In this document: positions 6,113 to 12,252 of the stretch, piece by piece
Layout: every line of letters starts with the position of its first letter
Numbering within the stretch: position 1 is the first letter of the stretch
DNA from: CALMFT01 sp041674565
Lineage (GTDB): Bacteria; Patescibacteriota; Gracilibacteria; Absconditabacterales; Absconditicoccaceae
Direction of reading: 5' to 3'
NCBI GenBank assembly: GCA_041674565.1
Contig: JBAYVQ010000017.1
Span: 1-12,252 of the forward strand
Length of the DNA stretch: 12,252 nt
Notes under the pieces: model-generated
The model's database searches: none
What the model was told of the DNA's origin: nothing
Seen by the model: the letters and a program-made list of their open reading frames with translations, nothing else
Position numbers and translations under genes: made by a program

Positions 6113-8953
6113 CTATTCGAATATACCAGCAACGACCTGATATCCAAGATATGTCCCTATCAATTTCCGTGTTTCCCAATTCCATATAGTATCATTGGTA
6201 GATTTAACAATAGTCTTTGCTGCTGTAGTAATAACCTCACCAGCTTCTTCTACCGTCTTACCAACCAAGCCTCATACTTTATCAATATAAGCCTTCAGCT
6301 TAGCAACGTTTTCCTCGGACAGTAATACATCAAATACTTCATAGGCTTCCTTGATAGCGTCTTGAGTCCATCATCACGCTGTATCAATAACCCAGGTTCC
6401 CAATTTTTTCATATCAGGACCGAGTACCTCCATAGTGAAAGACTTACCATCATCATACACCATCCTCATAGCCTTCTTACCATCTGTGTAGATCCTGTTG
6501 ATAGCACCAGTGCCGTCTTCATACAGTACCCCGACTCATTTCTTAGTTTCATCGTAAGCAATTCAAACAATCTTTGCCGTACCTGGTATTGCCTGTGCTA
6601 ATATACCACCAACATCTCATCCAACTCTATTCACTGCGGTAACAACATCACTCCATAGCACAGATCCTGTATTCATAATACCTTTATTTACCTTCAACAT
6701 TACTTCTCCAATAGTTTTCGCATCTTGGTAGTCAACCGCATACGTTCACCCCTGATCCAATACTTTATTATCAGGTCATAGCGCAAGAGTTTCTGGTGGC
6801 AATCATCATTTTCCCTTTGGTCGAATAGATTCACCATCAACACCTCTTTTCATACTATTCAATAAGGTAGCAAGTTTGTCTCATAAAATATTTCTTCATG
6901 TTTCATATGGTATAGCAAGCTTAAGCATAGTATTCGCCGTGCTAACCTCATCAGTAAAGTCAAATACACTGGTCTCATCATATAGCGACAATCATGCTCA
7001 TCGACCCAACATAGCGCCTTCGTTCCATTTCCGTGGATACTTATTGATACCCACTTTCGAAGATGTATTATCTCACCAAGCATCAATAGCTCATGCAGCA
7101 ACTGACCAAACATTGGTGATAACATCTGCTATCATCAAATTTTGCAGAAATCACTCAGCTCCCAATTGTTCATTTCCGTTTATACCAATAGAATTAAAAT
7201 CAAACGCCAATCACGTAGACTGCGATCTACCACTCAGCGCAACCTTTCTACCGTGATTTTGATAATAGAGCTTACCATCAAACACCCTCAACTCAGCATT
7301 GATAGTTTCCATGGGCGAAAGCTGCCTCATGGTATTAAACGCTATAACTAGAGCACTTGCTTCTGACTCTGGGAAAGGGTCAGGCAAAGTTGTTAGACCA
7401 GTGATAAGAGTTTTGGTTTCAGCATCATCAACTACTACAGCGTCATCTTTTGTTACCTCTCTAATGAGTCACTTACCTTGTAACTCAGCAACGGCAGTAG
7501 GCACAGCCTGTCATTTACCAATAATGTCTTTTACTTCTTGCGCCTTGCCCTCCATGACCACATGTCATGGATAATGTTTCTTTAACCACGTATTGGTTTC
7601 TTGTTCCAAGGCCGTACGCTCTGTTTCGGCTGTCTTCTTCAATTCTGCGGCCGCTGTAGCAAGTTTTGCATCAAGGTCAATAAGAGGCATGGTTGCAACT
7701 GCATCCGCACTCGTAATACCAGCTGCACTAAGATACGCGTTAAGTTGTTTGTTGAGTTCTGCACCTCCGTCATACTTATCTGCATGAATAAGACTCGCAA
7801 TAACTCCACCCGCCTCTGCCTCATTGAGATCCGTCAGTGGTTTTGCTTTCGCCAGGTCAGCCGATACCGCTGTTATAGGACTAGCTGCAGGATTTATATT
7901 TCTTAGGTTATAATCAGTTAAAAACGCATTGTTATCGAACACCCAATTTGAGCCATCAAATTTGAGATATTGTTTCAGATTATCTCTTTTTTCGGGTACA
8001 AATAATCTCTTAAGGCCTTCTACTTTATCTCTGCCTTTTGATAGTAAATCATATTTTTTTTGTATTTCTGGACTATACGAAGTAAAATCTCATGATCCTT
8101 TTCAGAAAAATTGGCTAGTATTGAGAACACTATTTTGACCTCATTTCCAAAAGATATCCCATCAACCCAGAGCGTTACTAGAGAGCAAACCATACAATAC
8201 CGCTCATCGAGCAAGTTTTTCTCCTAGACCACTAGTATTATTCCAGTAGTAGTTGAAAATCATGAGACCTACCAGCACTTTCGCTATAGTTATGGTTGTC
8301 TTTATATTTTTACCCTCATATCACGCCTTTGCCATAGCTCATCACACTATACCCTCTCCTCAGGCATCGACAATTTTTTCAGCACTCACGTCACCGCCCC
8401 AAAGATCCTTACCAGCTTTCAAATTTGCCTCCAGTGCTCATTGGGCTTGGGAGAGCTTTCAGGCATCTATACCCGTAGCGTTGCCATTTGCATCTGTGAT
8501 AATAGCACCAGAAGCTGCAAGAGCACGAGTCTGTTGCTCTATGAGCATCCTCATACGCCTTTCAGAAACAATGCCAGCTTCTTTATACAATTTATTATCA
8601 AGAGCGATAAACCTCTGCTCTATTTCAGCAAGATCTTCCACATTGTTTGCGTTGCGTTTTTTCATCCTCTCCTGTCTTTGTCCAAGAATTCATCTTCTTC
8701 CATCTTCGGTTTTTTCATAGGTTTTATCGATACCCTTCCTTTTGCCTACCAAATGGTCTAGATCATTACGTAGTCACGCCAACTCCGTACCATAGGTCGT
8801 AAGCTTCGCCACACCAACTTTGACTTCCAAATCCTTGAGGTCATTTTGCAATTGATCAGTGGTCACCTTAAGCGTGCCAGCATCCAATCCACCAGAATCT
8901 TCCTCTAAGAGATCAAAGTAATTTCGACCAGATGAATACAAGGCTATTTTCAT
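6113..8953 (-). CDS. Large hypothetical protein, 946 aa, first gene of the unknown unit
   Basis: One frame is open from ATG at 8953 (or GTG 8956) to TAG at 6113-6115, with more than 30 in-frame TGAs read as Gly and no TAA or TAG. Under the standard code it would look like a dozen fragments. I do not recognise the family. Residues about 30-145 are charged helix, likely coiled coil. About 219-235 (ITIAKVLVGLMIFNYYW) and 249-268 are hydrophobic and may be membrane helices. About 300-470 is Ala-rich helical. About 470-800 is a Gly-rich mixed domain with many aromatic residues. Residues 800-843 hold exact 11-residue repeats. The C-terminal 100 residues are helical. There is no signal peptide at the N-terminus and no cysteine in the whole chain. 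The consensus promoter and first place in the operon suggest that it is the main product of the unit. A surface or envelope role is a guess from the membrane segments and repeats. Confidence 0.86.
6425..6556 (-). repeat. Four tandem 11-residue Y-x-D-G repeats in the 946-aa protein
   Basis: Tyrosines 800, 811, 822 and 833 are spaced exactly 11 residues (33 bases) apart: YDETKKGVGVL, YEDGTGAINRI, YTDGKKAMRMV, YDDGKSFTMEV. The shape is Y-x-D-G, then polar residues, then a hydrophobic strand, which suggests short beta hairpins. The nucleotide copies differ widely. Confidence 0.8.
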
Positions 8954-8987
8954 CACAATGATAATATATTAAATATGCAATTACCAG

Positions 8988-9016
8988 ATTATAATCAGCA
9001 ATGATCAATTTGTCAA
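8988..9016 (-). promoter_or_regulatory. Consensus sigma-70-type promoter of the unknown four-gene unit
   Basis: On the minus strand TTGACA (plus 9011-9016) and TATAAT (8988-8993) are exactly 17 bases apart, both perfect consensus. The predicted start near 8981 leaves a leader of about 28 bases before the ATG at 8953. TTGACAAA is shared with the DUF4112 promoter. It lies in the 239-base divergent gap before corA. Confidence 0.88.
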
Positions 9017-9118
9017 AAAAAACATCATTCAGATTATTTCCATATCGCAAGCCAAATGCACGCAATCCCATTGGCAAACACAAGTTACTTTATTACTCAT
9101 ACTATCTCCGTCAAAAAT

Positions 9119-9147
9119 TTGCCTTCAGACACACAAATCACTACAAT
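9119..9147 (+). promoter_or_regulatory. Candidate promoter for corA
   Basis: TTGCCT (9119-9124) and TACAAT (9142-9147) lie 17 bases apart, about 45 bases before the preferred corA start at 9193. Both boxes deviate from consensus, so this is only a candidate. The rest of the divergent gap (8954-9118) holds the opposing promoter and no other clear signal. Confidence 0.4.
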
Positions 9148-9192
9148 GCATATACATCAAGATCGGTGTCATTTATCCACCGTATCCTCATT

Positions 9193-10158
9193 ATGTCAGC
9201 TTCTACCCTCGTCATCGGCAATATCTCTTGGATTCACTTGGTCAATCCTTCTGAACAAGAGATCACAAAACTCGCAGCACAGCATGATCTACATGAACTG
9301 GTGGCGGAGGATTTGATGGAACTCAATACACAGGATAAGATTGATGTCTATGATGATCACATAGCGCTCGTGATTCACTTTCCCAAACTCGGACCTGGAT
9401 CTACGGGTTATCTTCTCAATGAGTTCAATATCGTACTTGGCAAAGATTATATCATCAGCGTGACAAGGTTTCACACCAATCATATCGAAAACCTTAGGAA
9501 AGAGTTTATCAACGAGATGCATCAATACCAAAAAGATGACGAACATTTCAAGATCACACCTTACTTCATGCTCTATGAGATCATCAATACGATGTATGAT
9601 AAGCTGAATAGGATACTTGCCAAAAACGCCAAAGACTCGCTCGTGATAGAAGAGCAGATTTTCAATCATATTTATGATTCTCAGGTTATCTCCAATCTTT
9701 TGATCAAAAGAAGAAATCTCAGTTTCATCAAACACAATTTTGTGTCCCAAAAAGAGGTAATTGAGGAGCTCTCCAACACCCTACCCAGTTTTTACGAAGA
9801 GGAGCTCGAAGTCTATTTTGACGATCTTATTTCCAAACAACAAAAACTGACCCACGTCATCGAAGATCAGCAAGCCAACATCAACTCACTTGCAGAGACA
9901 TACAATAGCCTGATGAGCATCAGGATGAACGACACCATCCTATTGCTTACAGTTGTGACCATCATATTGGGAACCATGACACTGGTTGCTGGTATTTACG
10001 GTATGAATGTCAGACTACCTTTTGACCAACATCCTTATGCCTTTGTGGGTATTATAGGATTTTTGGCAGTTTTTGCACGACTACAATTTATCGTGCTCTC
10101 CAAACTTATCATCAAGAAACCCAAAAGAAAACCTAATCAATCAGCATATCCATGATAA
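9193..10158 (+). CDS. corA: CorA-family Mg2+/divalent cation transporter
   Basis: A 321-residue inner-membrane channel protein of normal CorA length (about 316). The large N-terminal cytoplasmic domain (1-245) ends in the long stalk helix, followed by TM1 (about 249-268) and the diagnostic YGMN at 269-272. After a short loop comes TM2 (about 283-304) and a basic tail. CorA forms a pentamer that lets Mg2+ into the cell and is gated by Mg2+ bound to the cytoplasmic domain. The frame is open back to an ATG at 9001, but that extension crosses the opposing promoter and has no CorA-like sequence, while MSASTLVIGNISWIHL fits the family's start. The last codons are TGA TAA. With TGA as Gly the stop is TAA 10156-10158, and the 3' end overlaps holB by 26 bases. 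Confidence 0.93.
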
Positions 10159-11059
10159 TATTGGCAACGCCTACATTGCTGTCCAAGTATTTTTTGGTTT
10201 GCAAAAACTTGCTGCTCCAGTGCATATCATCAGCAAACACGATTTGAAGCATATCTAGCGCAAGCATCAAGGTGCCCATCTCATGCAGTTTCATAAAAGC
10301 AGCGTGCTTAGTAATCAGAAATTCGGACGATAAGTAGTTGCTGTCCATCATTTTCACGACATCCAATAAGGCATGATATTTTGGATCATCCAAAAGTCTT
10401 TTTGCCAAACCTGGTCTGCCCATAGACCAACGCAATGCAGCAGGCAAGTCAGGATTTCACGCATAACCCAGTATCTCCATACCTTGTTGCAACTCCTGTT
10501 CAGGCACTGGATACAACTGGATCAATAAGCCTCTAGAAACGATCGTAGGTAAAAGTTGGTTGGGATTGCTGCAAGTACAAATAATCAATCTATCAGTCAG
10601 TGGTTCTTCTAGCGTCTTGAGCAGCGCATTGGAAGCACCGATGCCCATTCTTTCTATATTTTCGATAATCAGAACTTTTCTTTTACCAGCAGGAGACGTA
10701 GCCATCCAAGCCAACATTTCCCTCACACCATAGTCCTGATATATACTACCATCAGACAACTTGATGACAGATTTTGCGTCATCTGAGCTTATCTTGATGC
10801 TATGACTCGTGCCTATCAGCTTATCATTTGATTCTTTGAGTTCTAGCCACTGATCAGAAAAATCCTGAATTTGTAGGCAATCTTGCAACATCACTCCTCC
10901 TACCAGTTGTGGCAGCACAGACTGGATCAACGTCGTCTTACCGATATACTGCGGTCCGCACAAAAGCAAAAAACCGTGATCAATCACATTGGTCTGGATA
11001 ATGCGATCCGCAATGGTCTGGAAGTAAGCGACTGCCTGTTTATTTCCTACAAATGTCAT
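10133..11059 (-). CDS. holB: DNA polymerase III delta' subunit (clamp loader)
   Basis: A 308-residue AAA+ protein from ATG at 11059 to TAG at 10133-10135; TGA at 10457-10459 encodes Gly201 and joins two fragments. It has GPQYIGKTT (35-43) at the Walker A site, VLIIENIERM at the Walker B position (129-138), then SNALLKTLEEP (143-153), the strongest delta' signature. ICTCSNPNQLLPTIVSRG (160-177) matches the sensor/SRC segment. Delta' works with delta and tau/gamma to load the sliding clamp at replication. The Walker A lysine and threonine are intact, although many delta' proteins are inactive. The zinc-binding cysteines of the E. coli protein are absent. The start at 11059 comes one base after the stop of the upstream DHH gene, which favours it over the ATG at 11104, fifteen codons earlier and inside that gene. 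Confidence 0.92.
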
Positions 11060-11060
11060 A

Positions 11061-12104
11061 TTATAGTGGCTGTGAAGATGATAATTGTTGTTGTATAAGT
11101 GCATCTATTTCATGAATAATATGATCAATCGAAGTATCGGATCAGACACTACAGGCAGCGGCCCTATCGTGACCGCCACCGCCAAAATGTTCGGCTATCA
11201 ATCTAGCGTTTATAGTGCCTCTTGATCTCATGCTCACATATCGCTGATTGTCATATTGGACTACTCTAACATACATATCTTTCGCATTAGTTCTTTTGAG
11301 TACATCGAATCACCACTTTGCCTGTTCGGACTCCAATCCATATTGCTCATACTCACTATCTTTATATCGAGTTCGCACAAGGTTGTTCATAACAGCAACT
11401 CTTGACCACAGTAGTTGAGTGAACTGTATTAAACCCATTGGGACATCTCTAAGATTATCAACGTAGTGTGATTTTCGTTTGGTTGCACCAGCTTGAAGCA
11501 TACTCAATGCATTCTCAAATGTCCTAACAGAATTTTTTTCATGCTCAAATCAGGCGCCGTCGCCAGTATCTGTCATAGTACCCAGTAAACAATATCAAGC
11601 TATTTGATCATCTATATACGTATGATTAGGATCAAAATAACATATTAACTCCCATATCAATTCGCAACAACTTGATGATTGAGTATCAACAATATCGCAG
11701 GAAGTAAACGTCTGAGTCTGAACATGATGATCAATGCAACAAAAAATCGTACTCTGCTTGGCAAACAAAGGAATTTCCAGTCCAGACAACCTCTTGATCA
11801 TACACAGATCCAGGAACAACACAACTTGCGAATCTGGAATAGAGTGCACACCGTTATCCCGAGCGGGAACATCGTCCACACCAACCACAAAAGAAAACGC
11901 TCCTAATTTTTTCGCGGCAACAAGATACGATACCTGCTTACCCTGACGTTGGAGTCGCCTCCCCATACTCAACAAAGAACCATAACAATCACCATCAGGA
12001 TTACTATGTCCGACAATCAAAAACGATTCGTGATTGGTAATAATATCTCTCAGTTGTTCAATCTGAGGTTTGAAAGCGCTGAGATAGGTCTCTACATGAT
12101 CCAT
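11061..12104 (-). CDS. nrnA: DHH/DHHA1 phosphoesterase, NrnA-like
   Basis: A 347-residue protein from ATG at 12104 to TAA at 11061-11063; TGAs at 11595, 11550, 11310 and 11142 encode Gly. The DHH domain shows GHSNPDGD (32-39), a metal-binding Asp in FLDL (97-100), DHH at 125-127 and TDTG at 178-181, which together supply the Mn2+ ligands. The DHHA1 domain ends with GGGGHDRAA (308-316), the substrate-binding GGGGHxxAA motif. This order and length fit NrnA-type enzymes, which degrade very short RNAs and pAp. Some relatives cleave cyclic di-AMP, so the substrate is not certain. It lies 9 bases after an unidentified gene and one base before holB, in one operon. No Shine-Dalgarno sequence is visible. 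Confidence 0.9.
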
Positions 12105-12113
12105 AGATGGTAT

Positions 12114-12251
12114 TTATAGGATAATATTGCAGATTTTGCCAGGTACTCGAATTACTTTCTTAATGAGACCTGTAACGTACTTACCAAGTTTGGGATCCCT
12201 ATGGACTAGCTCCAGCACCTGGTTTTGATCTATGCCTCTTGGCACCATCAA
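12114..12251 (-). CDS. C-terminal end of an unidentified gene
   Basis: The frame is open from the window edge to TAA at 12114-12116, giving 45 residues with no TGA. The visible part, including IDQNQVLELVHRDPKLGK and then a basic stretch (GLIKKVIRVPGKICNIIL), is helical and then basic. It is too short for me to name. It ends 9 bases before the DHH gene on the same strand, so the two are probably co-transcribed. Confidence 0.6.
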   Translation of the reverse strand: MMVPRGIDQNQVLELVHRDPKLGKYVTGLIKKVIRVPGKICNIIL

Positions 12252-12252
12252 G

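Noticed and set aside
8253..8720. Plus-strand open frame with a signal-peptide-like N-terminus
   Set aside because: It is fully antisense to the 946-residue gene, whose frame is open throughout. The hydrophobic start is the complement of the large gene's membrane-segment region.
2816..8953. A stretch of pseudogenes or decayed prophage with many stops
   Set aside because: All interruptions are TGA in one constant frame. With UGA as Gly the genes are intact, promoters and a terminator are well kept, and no phage protein is recognisable.
9001..9192. N-terminal extension of CorA from an ATG at 9001
   Set aside because: It crosses the opposing consensus promoter, has no CorA-like sequence, and would make the protein 64 residues longer than the family. 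The ATG at 9193 fits better.
11060..11104. holB start at ATG 11104, adding 15 residues
   Set aside because: The extra residues (Asn/His/Tyr-rich) lie inside the end of the DHH gene and do not resemble delta'. ATG 11059 sits one base after that gene's stop and gives the expected N-terminus.

Overview
The window is almost certainly from a bacterium that reads UGA as glycine (translation table 25), that is, a member of Gracilibacteria (BD1-5) or Absconditabacteria (SR1) in the Candidate Phyla Radiation. Under the standard code nearly every gene is cut into pieces by TGA. With TGA read as Gly the pieces join without any frame change into full-length proteins, and the TGAs fall on invariant glycines, for example in the adenylate kinase P-loop and the DUF4112 core. 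All complete genes end in TAA or TAG. I cannot tell the two phyla apart from this window.

Layout. Positions 1-324 (+) hold the 3' end of an RluA-family pseudouridine synthase. Positions 341-2682 (-) hold a housekeeping group read from right to left: a two-helix membrane protein with a double zinc ribbon, the F1 ATP synthase epsilon subunit (atpC), adenylate kinase (adk), a 123-residue unknown, and gatC. Positions 2816-3631 (-) encode a DUF4112-like membrane protein with an acidic tail that contains an EF-hand-type loop. Positions 3761-8953 (-) form a self-contained four-gene transcription unit of unknown function: a 946-residue protein, a 439-residue coiled-coil repeat protein, and small proteins of 136 and 175 residues. 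This unit has a consensus TTGACA-17-TATAAT promoter before it and a hairpin-plus-T-tract terminator after it. The DUF4112 gene has its own promoter of the same form. Positions 9193-10158 (+) encode a CorA-type Mg2+ transporter. Positions 10133-12251 (-) encode DNA polymerase III delta' (holB), a DHH/DHHA1 phosphoesterase (NrnA-like), and the tail of an unidentified gene.

How the genes fit together. The flanks are core functions: rRNA or tRNA modification, transamidation of Gln-tRNA, adenylate balance, ATP synthesis, the clamp loader, turnover of short RNAs or cyclic dinucleotides, and Mg2+ uptake. The centre (about 2816-8953) is unlike them. It holds large, repeat-bearing proteins that I do not recognise, and the three largest of the unit have no cysteine. 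They have strong promoters, and one is membrane-associated. This is the part most likely to hold an undescribed, lineage-specific system, perhaps at the cell envelope, but the sequence does not show what it does.

No RNA gene, insertion sequence, CRISPR array or attachment site was seen. No gap between genes exceeds about 240 bases.
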